From positions 1-64,000 of the forward strand of contig NZ_CAIJDP010000079.1 in the NCBI RefSeq assembly GCF_903819435.1: a stretch of 64,000 bases of DNA, given 5' to 3'. Positions 32,223 through 41,852 of the stretch are shown in pieces; the first letter of the stretch is position 1, and each line of letters starts with the position of its first letter. This DNA is from Flavobacterium salmonis. Lineage in GTDB: Bacteria; Bacteroidota; Bacteroidia; Flavobacteriales; Flavobacteriaceae. The position numbers and the translations under genes are program-made. A model generated the notes under the pieces. It was given only the letters and a program-made list of their open reading frames with translations. It had not been told where the DNA came from and did no database searches.

Positions 32223-32762
32223 TTATATTCTATCTTTCTTTATTAATGAACTCTCCATATGTTGTTCCCACCGGAGGGCCTTTTCGGTTAGTTTTCCAAT
32301 TATCTGCGCCGGATTTCCAATAACAACAGCATCAGAATCAATAGTTCCTCTCACAACGCTTCCAGCTCCGATAACGACATTATCATGAATAATAGTTCCG
32401 GGCATGATAATAGCTCCCATACCTATAAATACATTTCTGCCGATATGAATTTCTTTTTTGAAAGCAAGATCTGTGTCGGGCTTTTTATTCAACGCAATAA
32501 GACCGGTAGTTAAGGAATAATCATGCGTGAGCAGGATGACTTTTTCGGAGATGACTACACGCTCTGATAAGTAAATTTTATTAAAATCATCAAACCTTAC
32601 CTGCGTTGAAATATACCTTGGAAGGCCATTCATTTTAACTCCGACCATTTTCAAAATAAAATTGTAACCCATCATATAAAATCTGGGCATTCTGCCGTCA
32701 AGCGGTTTTAAAAAAGTCTTAAGAATATGAAATGTTAATTTTAAAAACAGTCTCTTAATCAT
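32223..32762 (-). CDS. Hexapeptide-repeat acyltransferase
   Basis: The 179-residue product is a beta-helix acetyltransferase. Repeats run from about residue 65 to 155 (VVISEKVILLTHDYSLT with the catalytic-type His, IGRNVFIGMGAIIMPGTIIHDNVVIGAGSVVRG, VVIGNPAQIIGKL). It starts within the last codons of the flippase gene (4-base overlap), so translation is coupled. It probably O-acetylates a sugar of the repeat unit. Confidence 0.88.
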   Translation of the reverse strand: MIKRLFLKLTFHILKTFLKPLDGRMPRFYMMGYNFILKMVGVKMNGLPRYISTQVRFDDFNKIYLSERVVISEKVILLTHDYSLTTGLIALNKKPDTDLAFKKEIHIGRNVFIGMGAIIMPGTIIHDNVVIGAGSVVRGTIDSDAVVIGNPAQIIGKLTEKALRWEQHMESSLIKKDRI

Positions 32763-34300
32763 AATTTTTTATGTATTATGTTTTTTGCTAAACCTGCAAA
32801 ATAGCGCAGTTCATTTGTTTTGAAATAAAGCAGGACAATAATGATATTGGGAACTAATAAAGCAACTGCACTCTTTGCGGCAAAACCGGAGAAACTATCC
32901 GAAAAAAACGACTGCAGAGAGCATACTGTTATGTAAGAAATAAACAGGATACCTGTGTATTTAAGAATTGTTATGTAATAAGGCAGCACCTTTTTTTGAA
33001 AACCATATTTGAAAACCACGTACGGCTCCCACCATATATTGGTTGTCAGGTTGCTGATTATTGTTGCGATAATTACTGATTCCACACCCCATTTCAAAAC
33101 CAGCAGAAAATAAAAGGAAAAGAATAAATTAATGACTGCTTCAAATAAAGATTTCCATTTAATGGGCCAGAAAAGGCCTTTGGCATCTATAAAAATCTGA
33201 GAGGTAATTCTCATTCTGTCCAAATAGAAATTAAATGTGATTAGAAAAGTAATCAATACAGAAAAGACATATTCTTTCCCCCAGATTAAATTGATAAACG
33301 GATTTACCAATGTACTCAAGGCTATAAAACAGCATATTGCGAAATAAGCATTGATAAAGAACAGCTTATTAAAAAAATTATGCGATTCATCATTTGATTT
33401 TTGTGCTACATAATTGCCGACACTTGCGGTAACAGGCAGCATAATCTGCATAAAAACAATTCTAATTGTATTGGTAAGCAATAAATAATTAGAATATATT
33501 CCCATCACTATAATTCCCACAAACTTTGAAATCAGTAAATCGTCTACTCCTGTAATAACCACAGAACCAAGCTTGCTGAATGACATGGCAAACACATTTC
33601 TTTTCAAAGCATCTTTGTCTATTTTATCAATTTTCTCATCCTTATTTGCTCTTAGATAAGGGAAGAGTTTATCTGCCTTTTTTGAAATAAAATAATTTCC
33701 TAAAAAAGTACAGGCAATTTGAATAATCAGAAAGCTTAGGAAATCGTGAAATACAAACAACACACCGATCTGCAGACTGCCTTTTATGATATTAAAATAA
33801 AGCTGGTTTAATGAATCAATATGTCCATTCTGGCTAGCAATGATTAATGATCTTTTATAGTTAAAGAAATAACTCACCGAGGTATTTAAAAGATAAAGCA
33901 GATAAATAATACATAATGGAGGAAGCGCTGCCGGGAGTTCAGATAAATCATTAATAAAAAAATCTAAAAATGGAATCAGCACCAGCCCAGCAAGGAAAAT
34001 AAATGTCCCGATGGTTTCATAAACCCGGGCATAATAATTCATAAGCTTTGAAACCCTGATTTCGTCTTTTACTGCCAGCGGTGCATACATGGCATAAATA
34101 ATTGCTGTTCCAAAACCTATTTCAGCAAAGGACAATACCGAAAGTATATTGGTAAATAACCCATTAATTCCTAAATAAGCTGCTCCTAAAGTTTTTATAA
34201 ATATCGTACGTACTGCAAAATTTAAAATAATCGTTATCAGCTGCCCTATTAAAGCTGCTGCAGAATTTTTTATAGAACTCCGGGTCCTGTTTGTTGTCAT
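32759..34300 (-). CDS. Oligosaccharide flippase, Wzx type
   Basis: The 513-residue protein has 12-14 membrane spans of the polysaccharide biosynthesis (MOP) superfamily. It starts with a conserved N-terminal amphipathic stretch and first span (SSIKNSAAALIGQLITIILNF) followed by RTIFIKTLGAAYLGINGLFTNILSVLSFAEIGFG. It moves the lipid-linked repeat unit to the periplasmic face, where the Wzy-like protein (37419-38906) polymerises it. Only one flippase is present, matching a Wzx/Wzy pathway. Confidence 0.92.
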   Translation of the reverse strand: MTTNRTRSSIKNSAAALIGQLITIILNFAVRTIFIKTLGAAYLGINGLFTNILSVLSFAEIGFGTAIIYAMYAPLAVKDEIRVSKLMNYYARVYETIGTFIFLAGLVLIPFLDFFINDLSELPAALPPLCIIYLLYLLNTSVSYFFNYKRSLIIASQNGHIDSLNQLYFNIIKGSLQIGVLFVFHDFLSFLIIQIACTFLGNYFISKKADKLFPYLRANKDEKIDKIDKDALKRNVFAMSFSKLGSVVITGVDDLLISKFVGIIVMGIYSNYLLLTNTIRIVFMQIMLPVTASVGNYVAQKSNDESHNFFNKLFFINAYFAICCFIALSTLVNPFINLIWGKEYVFSVLITFLITFNFYLDRMRITSQIFIDAKGLFWPIKWKSLFEAVINLFFSFYFLLVLKWGVESVIIATIISNLTTNIWWEPYVVFKYGFQKKVLPYYITILKYTGILFISYITVCSLQSFFSDSFSGFAAKSAVALLVPNIIIVLLYFKTNELRYFAGLAKNIIHKKL

Positions 34301-34320
34301 TAAAATTATTATTTAAAGTA

Positions 34321-35004
34321 TTATTTCTCCCAATAAACATTTTTCTTAACCATTACTGCCGGTACACCGCCAATGATTATGTTGGGCTCTGAAAAAGATT
34401 TTGTTACAATGGAACCTAAAGCTACTATGCTGTTATCTGAAATTGTTACTCCTTTGAGAATAGCTGCATAGCTTGCTATCCAGACCTGACTGCCAATTTT
34501 TATTGGTCTGTTTGCATTGATAATCCTATTATCCTGATCATAAATAGGATGACCATCTCCATCACGGATATGAATATTCCAGCCTGCCAGTATATTGTCT
34601 CCAAAAGTTACAATAGTATTACTGGCGCAGAAGAAATTCTGGTTTGCAGTAAAGTTTTTTCCAAAAATGATCTGTCCCTCGTTGTCTGTCCGTAAAGAAA
34701 CTCCTCTTGCAAAATGTGCACTTCCGTCAAAAATAACTTTACAGTTTTTTTTTATTGTCCAATAACTAAAGCGGTTGCATTCATTTCCCAAAGCACCTTC
34801 TCCCCAGCCGATTTTAATCATTCCAAATACTGCTTCTGCATTTAGTACAACAGTATTCCTGTGCAGCGAGCAGAACTTAGTTCTGTAATCTACCAAGATC
34901 GGAAGCTTAAAAGCTGTTTTAGGTTCAAACAGACAGAAATTAAAATAGATCGTTTTAGGGAGACTCAGACTTAACCGTATTATTTTTTTTAACAAATTAA
35001 TCAT
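34321..35004 (-). CDS. Hexapeptide-repeat acyltransferase (WbbJ-like)
   Basis: The 227-residue product has hexapeptide repeats from about residue 85 to 215. NIHIRDGDGHPIYD carries a His in the catalytic region, followed by KIGSQVWIASYAAILKGVTISDNSIVALGSIVTKSF and IIGGVPAVMVKKN. The N-terminal 80 residues are a less regular beta domain. It is a likely O-acetyltransferase, the third of the locus. It overlaps the upstream glycosyltransferase gene by 4 bases. Confidence 0.87.
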   Translation of the reverse strand: MINLLKKIIRLSLSLPKTIYFNFCLFEPKTAFKLPILVDYRTKFCSLHRNTVVLNAEAVFGMIKIGWGEGALGNECNRFSYWTIKKNCKVIFDGSAHFARGVSLRTDNEGQIIFGKNFTANQNFFCASNTIVTFGDNILAGWNIHIRDGDGHPIYDQDNRIINANRPIKIGSQVWIASYAAILKGVTISDNSIVALGSIVTKSFSEPNIIIGGVPAVMVKKNVYWEK

Positions 35005-36140
35005 GAGTGCTTATTTAATATCGTATTACATAATTTTATTAATTCTTCGCCTGAATGCGTCCAACTGTATTTTTTGGCATTTTCATAACCTGACTCAATC
35101 AGCTTTTTTCGAAATTCAGCATCAAGTATAATACGCTCTAAAGCATCTGTTGTCTGCTCAATTTTAAATGGATCTACTAATACTGCTGCATCGCCGGCTA
35201 CCTCTGGCATAGAAGAAACATTAGAAGTAATAACAGGAGTTCCTGCCGCCATGGCTTCTATAATGGGCAGCCCAAAACCTTCGTAAGACGATATAAATGC
35301 CATCGCTAAAGCCAATTTGTAAACCGCTGGTTTGTCTTCTTCATCAATGTAAGAAGTAAAGAAAACCTGTTTTTCTATCTTAAGATTTACTGCCAGTTTT
35401 TTTAATTCTTCATTTCCCTGGGTAATTACCAGACTGATTTCTTCTCTTATATCTCCGGAAAGCAAAGCATAAGCCCGAATCAAATTATCTACATTTTTAT
35501 GTTTGCGTATTCCTCCCAGATACACCACAAACTTATTGGGCAGCTGATATTTTTCTTTGACTTTTGTTAAGTGTTCTTGTTCAATTTCGTTGCTATACAA
35601 CTCAAAATCAACGCCATTAGGAATGACAAAAATTTTATTTTTGTTGTATAAAAACTCTTCCAGAATGTCTTTTTTAGAAGCCTCTGAAATGGTAATCAGA
35701 TAATCAGAATACCTGATCGCATAATCTATATCATTTCTGTAATCTGTTTTTATGCTGCTGTTTTCTGTGGCAACTCTTAAAGGAATTAAATCATGAATCG
35801 TACTTATTACAATACCACTATAATTTACTCTTGGAATTTTATAAGTCAGAAACAAATTAATATCTGACTCACCTTCCATCATATTGTGATAATAAAAAGG
35901 CAGTGCTTTTTTTATTAATCTGGAATAAACAACTTTAACCGGAATAGCTGAATATTTTACAGGAAAGGAAAATCTCCCTAATTCTTTCTTTTTGACACCT
36001 CTTACAAAATTAAAACTGCCGAAAATTTTATATAATTTACTTTTTTCTAATTCGGCTATTAATTTATTGGCAAAGAGAGCAATACCGGAACCTTGATTGT
36101 TTACAGGCTGTAGATTTATATTTATAGTATTTCTTTTCAT
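35001..36140 (-). CDS. Family 4 glycosyltransferase
   Basis: The 379-residue GT-B enzyme shows NLQPVNNQGSGIALFANKLI at the N-terminus, then STIHDLIPLR (about 114-123) and TISEASKKDILE. PNKFVVYLGGIRKHKNVDNLIRAY (about 200-223) and SSYEGFGLPIIEAMAAGTPVITSNVSSMPEV (about 286-316) form the donor site with E-x7-E. This is the mannosyltransferase-like subgroup common in capsule loci, fitting the GDP-mannose enzymes nearby. Four-base overlaps join it to both neighbours. Confidence 0.9.
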   Translation of the reverse strand: MKRNTININLQPVNNQGSGIALFANKLIAELEKSKLYKIFGSFNFVRGVKKKELGRFSFPVKYSAIPVKVVYSRLIKKALPFYYHNMMEGESDINLFLTYKIPRVNYSGIVISTIHDLIPLRVATENSSIKTDYRNDIDYAIRYSDYLITISEASKKDILEEFLYNKNKIFVIPNGVDFELYSNEIEQEHLTKVKEKYQLPNKFVVYLGGIRKHKNVDNLIRAYALLSGDIREEISLVITQGNEELKKLAVNLKIEKQVFFTSYIDEEDKPAVYKLALAMAFISSYEGFGLPIIEAMAAGTPVITSNVSSMPEVAGDAAVLVDPFKIEQTTDALERIILDAEFRKKLIESGYENAKKYSWTHSGEELIKLCNTILNKHS

Positions 36141-37426
36141 TGTACAGAATTTACTTTAAGCTGCTGATAAAATTTTTTGTAATTGGCCTCCGCATTACAT
36201 CTTTCTTCCCAGATTCTTCTAGACTGTCTGCACATGTCGTTGAATTCTTCGGCCTCTAATAAAGCTGTTTTGGTCAGTATATTAAGCAGTTCTTCGTTAG
36301 TAAAATCTTTATCCAGTAAAAAACCATTGACTCCATTTTCTACAATCTCTGCCGTTCCCCCAACATTTGTAGCGATTATAATTTTCCCAAAAGACATGGC
36401 TTCCATAATAGAAACAGGAACTCCTTCGTTTTCGCTTACATTGATAAAAACATCATAGGTTTTATTGGCATATTCCTGAAGTACTTTTTCATTGCTGTAA
36501 GCTCCCATCAATTTTACCGATACCTGAGGATTATCGATCTGTGCGGCCATTTTTTTTATCTTCTCAAATTCTTCTCCATCACCATAATGCACCCACTCTA
36601 TCTTTACCGAAAGCTTTGAAACTGCTTCAAGAATAGCAGATACTCTTTTAACAGGACGCATCCAGGAACAGGAAACAAGATGCAGTGTTTCGCTTTTAGG
36701 AAAAATCTTTACTCCTTTGTCCAAAGAACCAAGTCTTGACAATTCTAATTTATCGCTGTGCTGCGGATACTTTTTATTCAAATATGCTACACCATCTTTT
36801 GAAATCGAATGAATTTCATTCATCTCAGATAAGATGTATTCTCTCATAGGCAGATAGCGGCCTGCATCAGCATACTCGTAGAGATCAAATCGATGACAGC
36901 GGGTTATTTCTTTTTCAAAACGGATTACTTTTTTAAGTTTCCTTTTTAATGAAATAATTACAAAAGCACTAATATGCATCCAGTAAGAATACAATACGAT
37001 ATCACAGTTCTTATACTTCTCCTTGATAATATTTTTTAAATCATCTAACGCGTTGTGTGCAATAAATAAAAAGACAAACAGCTGTTTAACATTTCTTAAT
37101 GTCAGTCGTTTTGTCTGTATCAAAAGCCATAATTCTTTATAAAACTTTGAATTAGTGCAAGTCAAAAAAAGGAGTTTTATTATTCTTGATTTACTTTTAT
37201 AAGAAAGAGCACTGTTGTAAAATGTTATCAACTGTTTTGGTTTCTTATAAATAATATCCTCAAACGTCAGGGCGCCATAAACTAAAATCGGAAAACATAC
37301 TATTTCGTCAAAACCAGAGGCGTATTCTAATTCATTGGATAAAAAATCTTCCGATTTTCCATAAGGAAACTGCGTATTGACTACGATGAGTACTCTTTTT
37401 TTACTATTTTTCATTTTTTTAGACAA
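36137..37426 (-). CDS. Family 4 glycosyltransferase
   Basis: The 429-residue product is a GT-B enzyme with an unusually long N-terminal half. LHLVSCSWMRPVKRVSAILEAV (about 246-267) and VNVSENEGVPVSIMEAMSFGKIIIATNVGGTAEIVENGVNGFLL (about 328-372) form the donor site. The N-terminal half shows the pattern of amylovoran/teichuronic GTs (YSYWMHISAFVI). It overlaps the polymerase gene by 8 bases and the next transferase by 4. Confidence 0.88.
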   Translation of the reverse strand: MSKKMKNSKKRVLIVVNTQFPYGKSEDFLSNELEYASGFDEIVCFPILVYGALTFEDIIYKKPKQLITFYNSALSYKSKSRIIKLLFLTCTNSKFYKELWLLIQTKRLTLRNVKQLFVFLFIAHNALDDLKNIIKEKYKNCDIVLYSYWMHISAFVIISLKRKLKKVIRFEKEITRCHRFDLYEYADAGRYLPMREYILSEMNEIHSISKDGVAYLNKKYPQHSDKLELSRLGSLDKGVKIFPKSETLHLVSCSWMRPVKRVSAILEAVSKLSVKIEWVHYGDGEEFEKIKKMAAQIDNPQVSVKLMGAYSNEKVLQEYANKTYDVFINVSENEGVPVSIMEAMSFGKIIIATNVGGTAEIVENGVNGFLLDKDFTNEELLNILTKTALLEAEEFNDMCRQSRRIWEERCNAEANYKKFYQQLKVNSVQ

Positions 37427-38906
37427 TAGACCCAGCTGTCCATCTATAATTTAGATTCTTTACACGAGCCTCAGCTCTCCTATATTTGTTTTGTTTTAAA
37501 ACTCCCATACGGTTTACCCATAAGACAAACCAATAAAAAAGTATGTATTTACTCCAGCAGAAAATAATCGTCTGCAGACAATAACAATGGACTAATCCCA
37601 TAAGAATGGACATCCAGATGTACATGTATTTATAGTACAAATCCTGAATAACTTTAGAAGCTGCTTCCATTCTTACTAAAAGCATAATCATAATATAATT
37701 CCCTAAAATCAGAACCGGCCAGCCCAGCATATTACCACCTATAATTAAAAAACCTCCTGAAAGCGACAGCATCTGTCCCCTGTCATCTCTTTGTTTTAAT
37801 GAATCTTTAAAAACATCAGAGGAAGAACGCAAATCTTCCAGACTATTGGATACGGTCTTAAAACCCGGCAGATCAGACAAACCTGAAAGTCCATCTGAAA
37901 AATCTTTAATCAAAGCCTCATTTGATTTAGCAGCGCTTATACCGATCGAGGCCTGATAAGAACGTGCAACAGTCCAGAGACCATTTGCATACTCTTCTAT
38001 AAAATTGGAAACTACCACACTGGAATCGCCGCTTTCCAAAGTCTTTGCATTATCTTCTGCAAATTGTTTATTTACATAGGACAAAACCATAATTATAATG
38101 GCGAACGGAAGTAAAAATGCCAGAATTTTTGTTTTTAACTGCGGATAACTTACAATCAAAATGGTAATTGTAGCAATCGCCGTTTCGTATATTAGGGAAC
38201 GATTAGTTCCAAAATAAGATATAAAATTAAAAATGGCGGCAATGACACCTAAGCTGAAATACAACTGAAAACCAGCTTTGTTTCTCGCATATTTTTTTGC
38301 CTCAGCAAGCAATAGTATGAAAATGAAGATTTTTATACTGTTAAAAATTGTGGCATCAAATACAACTGCGACTTTAGATACTGATTCTTTTAATGCTAAT
38401 ATATTCAGTCCAGGCATCCAGGAATTAAAACGGACTAAAAGGAATAAAAAATAAATAATCAGCACTCGTTTTCCGTAGGAATTTAGAGGAAGCTGTCTTT
38501 GCGAAATATCTTTCTTCCGATATTTTTTAATATAAAAAGGAAACCATTTTTTTATAACTGCACAGGCAATAAATAGTTCAATTCCATAAATAAGGACTGC
38601 AATATCATACGAATCAGCTTTGGCTCCAGGCATCCTGAAATTCAATTTTCCTTCCGAAAGCGTAATAAGAAAGGGCTGAATAATGTATCGAACAACAACA
38701 ATACTGTAATAAATTTTAAGTCCTATTCCCTGCTTATGATAACGAATTATTGTACTACCATAAATAGATATGCATACTGTGAAAAATAAAGGAATTAAAA
38801 ACAGTAATTCCAGACCCTTTCTGGCAATTGGCTGGTTATGTATATAATAACTCTCCATTATGCCCAGCAGCGCTAATCCAATTGTAATATAATTATGATT
38901 CTTCAA
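37419..38906 (-). CDS. Wzy-like polysaccharide polymerase
   Basis: The 495-residue product has 10-12 membrane spans and a large periplasmic loop (about residues 290-385, including SFRSYQASIG-like RSYQASIGIS and SLSGLSDLPGFKTV). There is no strong conserved motif, as is usual for Wzy proteins. The assignment rests on topology, size and position in a locus with Wzx, Wzc and Wza and no other polymerase candidate. It would join repeat units in the periplasm under Wzc control. Confidence 0.78.
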   Translation of the reverse strand: MKNHNYITIGLALLGIMESYYIHNQPIARKGLELLFLIPLFFTVCISIYGSTIIRYHKQGIGLKIYYSIVVVRYIIQPFLITLSEGKLNFRMPGAKADSYDIAVLIYGIELFIACAVIKKWFPFYIKKYRKKDISQRQLPLNSYGKRVLIIYFLFLLVRFNSWMPGLNILALKESVSKVAVVFDATIFNSIKIFIFILLLAEAKKYARNKAGFQLYFSLGVIAAIFNFISYFGTNRSLIYETAIATITILIVSYPQLKTKILAFLLPFAIIIMVLSYVNKQFAEDNAKTLESGDSSVVVSNFIEEYANGLWTVARSYQASIGISAAKSNEALIKDFSDGLSGLSDLPGFKTVSNSLEDLRSSSDVFKDSLKQRDDRGQMLSLSGGFLIIGGNMLGWPVLILGNYIMIMLLVRMEAASKVIQDLYYKYMYIWMSILMGLVHCYCLQTIIFCWSKYILFYWFVLWVNRMGVLKQNKYRRAEARVKNLNYRWTAGSIV

Positions 38907-38908
38907 AC

Positions 38909-40039
38909 TTAAACAGCTGCGTTAAAATACTCTACAACACCCCGAAGCGTAACAGACATGTCACATCTTTTCTGAGATGCTGACCTAATCTCTTCCGAAA
39001 TATTACGATCTGAATTCTGGTACATTTTTTTATAAAATTCTATAAGTCCGTCAATGTCAACAGGAGTTTCATCTGGACTTATCTGATGTACATATTTTTC
39101 ATTGTCCTGGCTTGAAAAGGCATCTACAGCGTAAGAAGATATCATAGGCAGTCCTTTTGCGGCATATTCCTTAGATTTTATTGTACTCTCTGTCTGTAAT
39201 CCTATTCGGTGTATTGCAATTGAATTAACAGCAAGTTCTGCTTTCTCATAAAGAGCATCTAATTCACTGCCCGTTTTGAAACCGTAAAATATTACGTGTT
39301 TTTCAATGCCGTATTTTATCACTAATTCTTTATACCTTTTGATTTCATCTCCTTCACCGACTAAGTGGTAGATTATATTAATATCGCCTCCAAGCTGATA
39401 ATACTCCTTCAGTCCTTCTATTAACCTGTCATAGCCATGGCAACTCATCGTAAGAGATACCGAAATCAAATGTATTTCATTGGCATTGTAAGGTTTCTTT
39501 TGTACCGGCGTAACATTTTCATAAATGATACCGTTAATAGTATTTATGGTCTTTATACCGAAAATCTTATGATCATTTGAATAAGTAACAATTCGCCCAA
39601 CATAAAGTCTCAGCAAAAAATTAGAAGAAGCATCCATGAAATACCGCATTGCTCCTCCCTTCCACTTAAGCAGTTCGTGCTTGTAAGGAAACGTTGGGAT
39701 TTCAATAACAATTTTACTCTTTTTTTTACTTAATATTCTCAGAGAATTGAGAAACAAAAAATCACACAGATGATACCTGGTGTAAATAAAATTATAGCTG
39801 TTTACCGAAAGTGTTTTATCAATAAAGGAATACATCTTGAGTCTTCGATTGGCATTTCCCAAAGGAATCGTTTCAAAAAAATTATTATTCAGATAATAAA
39901 GACAGTCTGGACCATAAGATATAAGCGTGACATTATATGATTTAATAAAAACTTTATATTGATTTAGTATTTTTTTAGACACCCCATTTAATTTTTCAAA
40001 ATCAATTATGACTGGCGCTATATATAGTAACTGTTTCAT
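38909..40039 (-). CDS. Glycosyltransferase, GT4-like
   Basis: The 376-residue product has a GT-B shape. FEKLNGVSKKILNQYKVF (about residues 13-30) is the N-terminal glycine-poor loop. NEIHLISVSLTMSCHGYDRLIEGL (about 187-210) and YHLVGEGDEIKRYKELV (about 220-236) mark the start of the donor domain. KSKEYAAKGLPMISSYAVDAFSSQD replaces the usual E-x7-E block (KEYAAKGLP). It is the first gene after the decayed stretch at 40083-40831, and thus probably starts a transcript of its own or reads through from fcl. Confidence 0.82.
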   Translation of the reverse strand: MKQLLYIAPVIIDFEKLNGVSKKILNQYKVFIKSYNVTLISYGPDCLYYLNNNFFETIPLGNANRRLKMYSFIDKTLSVNSYNFIYTRYHLCDFLFLNSLRILSKKKSKIVIEIPTFPYKHELLKWKGGAMRYFMDASSNFLLRLYVGRIVTYSNDHKIFGIKTINTINGIIYENVTPVQKKPYNANEIHLISVSLTMSCHGYDRLIEGLKEYYQLGGDINIIYHLVGEGDEIKRYKELVIKYGIEKHVIFYGFKTGSELDALYEKAELAVNSIAIHRIGLQTESTIKSKEYAAKGLPMISSYAVDAFSSQDNEKYVHQISPDETPVDIDGLIEFYKKMYQNSDRNISEEIRSASQKRCDMSVTLRGVVEYFNAAV

Positions 40040-40082
40040 TTTCTTTTAAAGTATTAATTTTGATTCTTAAAGTTTTTTAATT

Positions 40083-40380
40083 CTAAACAAAACAACTGCC
40101 TCTTCCCCAAGCAGACTTAACTTTAACAGATCCCTCCAAAACTTCAACGGTTTGTTTTACGATATGCAGTTCAATGTCGTATACTACTGAGTTATTAGAT
40201 TTTCTGAAAAACTCATCAAATACTTTGTCCTGACTCATCTCAGCAATTCCAATTCCGTTATCTGAGACAGAAATTCAAAGTGCATTGCCGCCTGAATAAC
40301 CTTCTATGACTATCACTTTGTCAGTAAATTCTTTTTTATAATATTTTATGACATTTCCCATCAAATTTCCCATACCGCAT
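40083..40380 (-). pseudogene. Histidine kinase ATPase-domain remnant
   Basis: Read on the minus strand, the stretch translates to the second half of a HATPase_c domain. The N-box-like NLMGNVIKYYK, the G1 box VSDNGIGIAE, an F box VFDEFFRKSNNS and a G2-like tail ending SAWGRGSCF are recognisable. A TGA stop (40275-40277) breaks the frame between the N and G1 boxes, and the start and the kinase core are missing. It is a dead fragment lying between fcl and a glycosyltransferase. It may come from a copy of a kinase like that at 47914-49938. Confidence 0.78.
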
Positions 40381-40430
40381 TTAACCTAAATTTATCTGAC
40401 AAAAAGGCTTTCTGCTCTTTCAATATTTAC

Positions 40431-40831
40431 TTAAAAATGAATTCCTAAAGTTTTTATTTCATTAGAAAAAAACTCGGCGGCTTCCATCACGTTTTTTTTA
40501 AGTGGAATTTTAGTGATTTGAAATTCTGGATAATCGGCTTTTGATTTTTTTAGATTGTTTCGAATCGTCTGGTCTGGATGAAACGCAGGTCTTTTATCAA
40601 AATGGACTCGAATATCATTTCTGAATCCCTATTTATATGCAGACATTCTAAAACTTCACTGTTTTGTATGTTTTTAAATTTATTGAGAAACTGCGGACAA
40701 TGATTCCAGAACAAAACTGGAATTCCATATGAATTAATTCTTAAAAGATCTATCAAATCATTTTCCGAATAAGAAAACAAAAACAATTGATTTTTACTTT
40801 TATTTTTGATCTGTATTCTAACCGACAACAT
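40431..40831 (-). pseudogene. Frameshifted fragment of unknown family
   Basis: A 93-codon frame (40550-40831) is followed in another frame by about 50 codons ending TAA at 40431. The second frame begins near FHPDQTIRNNLKK and ends TLGIHF. The two read as one protein if a single-base shift is assumed near 40580-40590. The 5' frame has a weak start (MLSVRIQIKNKSK). I do not recognise the family. Together with the adjacent kinase remnant it marks a decayed segment inside the polysaccharide locus. It could also be two short real genes, but that is less likely. Confidence 0.45.
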
Positions 40832-40888
40832 TGAAAAAAAAGATATTCGAAAAGTCTATAGAAAAGTTTAACGGAATATGTAATTCAA

Positions 40889-41851
40889 TTACAAGCCGAA
40901 TGAAACTTCTTTTATATTTTCAACATTGGCTAAAAACCATTCATATGTTTTTGCAATCCCGTCTTTAAGGCTAACCTTTTGTTTCCAGCCTAATTGCTGC
41001 ATTTTTGAACTATCCATCCATTTTCGGGGTGTTCCGTCAGGCATAGAAGTATCCCAGATAATTTTACCCTGATGTCCTACGATGCTTTGAATCATTAATG
41101 CCAATTCTTTGATGCTTAAATCTTCACCTGATCCCACATTGTATAAATAATCCGGCAGTCTGTTTTCTAAAGCAAAAATAACGGCCTGCGCCATATCGTC
41201 TGCATGAAGGAATTCTCGCATGGGTTTTCCTGTCCCCCAAAGTATTACTGTTGCATGATTATTTTGCTTAGCCTGATGAAACTTTCTGATCATAGCAGGT
41301 AAAACATGTGAACTTTTTAAATCAAAATTATCATGAATCCCATACAAATTAGTAGGCATCAGGCTTACATAGTCTTTTGAAAATTCTTTACGGACGGCCT
41401 GACAAGCTTTTATTCCTGAAATTTTTGCCAGGGCATACCATTCATTGGTTGGCTCCAATGCAGCTGTTAATAAATAATCTTCCTGAATGGGCTGCGGTGC
41501 CATTTTGGGATAAATACAGGAACTTCCTAAGAAAATAAACTTCTCTATTCCTGACTTTAAAGCGGTATCAATTAAATTATTCTGAATCTGCATATTCTCC
41601 ATAATAAACTGATAGGGATAATTATTGTTTGCCAGAATCCCTCCTACTTTTGCTGCCGCATCTACAACCGCCGTCGGTTTCTCCTTTTCAAAAAATGCCT
41701 GAACAGACTGCTGGTCACGCAGGTCCATCTCGCTGCTTGACTGTCCGATTAGATTTTGATAACCTGCATTCTCCAATGCTCTCCATACTGCAGACCCAAC
41801 CATACCGCGATGACCTGCAATGTATATTTTGGAAGTTTTATCTATATTCAT
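40889..41851 (-). CDS. fcl: GDP-L-fucose synthase
   Basis: The 320-residue SDR enzyme has the NAD(P) motif AGHRGMVGSAVWRAL (about residues 12-26), SSCIYP (about 107-112) and the catalytic YxxxK in YALAKISG (about 138-145). The conserved HDNFDLKSSHVLPAMIRKFH block is also present. It converts GDP-4-keto-6-deoxymannose to GDP-L-fucose. gmd ends 1 base upstream, so both steps from GDP-mannose are encoded side by side. Confidence 0.95.
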   Translation of the reverse strand: MNIDKTSKIYIAGHRGMVGSAVWRALENAGYQNLIGQSSSEMDLRDQQSVQAFFEKEKPTAVVDAAAKVGGILANNNYPYQFIMENMQIQNNLIDTALKSGIEKFIFLGSSCIYPKMAPQPIQEDYLLTAALEPTNEWYALAKISGIKACQAVRKEFSKDYVSLMPTNLYGIHDNFDLKSSHVLPAMIRKFHQAKQNNHATVILWGTGKPMREFLHADDMAQAVIFALENRLPDYLYNVGSGEDLSIKELALMIQSIVGHQGKIIWDTSMPDGTPRKWMDSSKMQQLGWKQKVSLKDGIAKTYEWFLANVENIKEVSFGL

Positions 41852-41852
41852 T

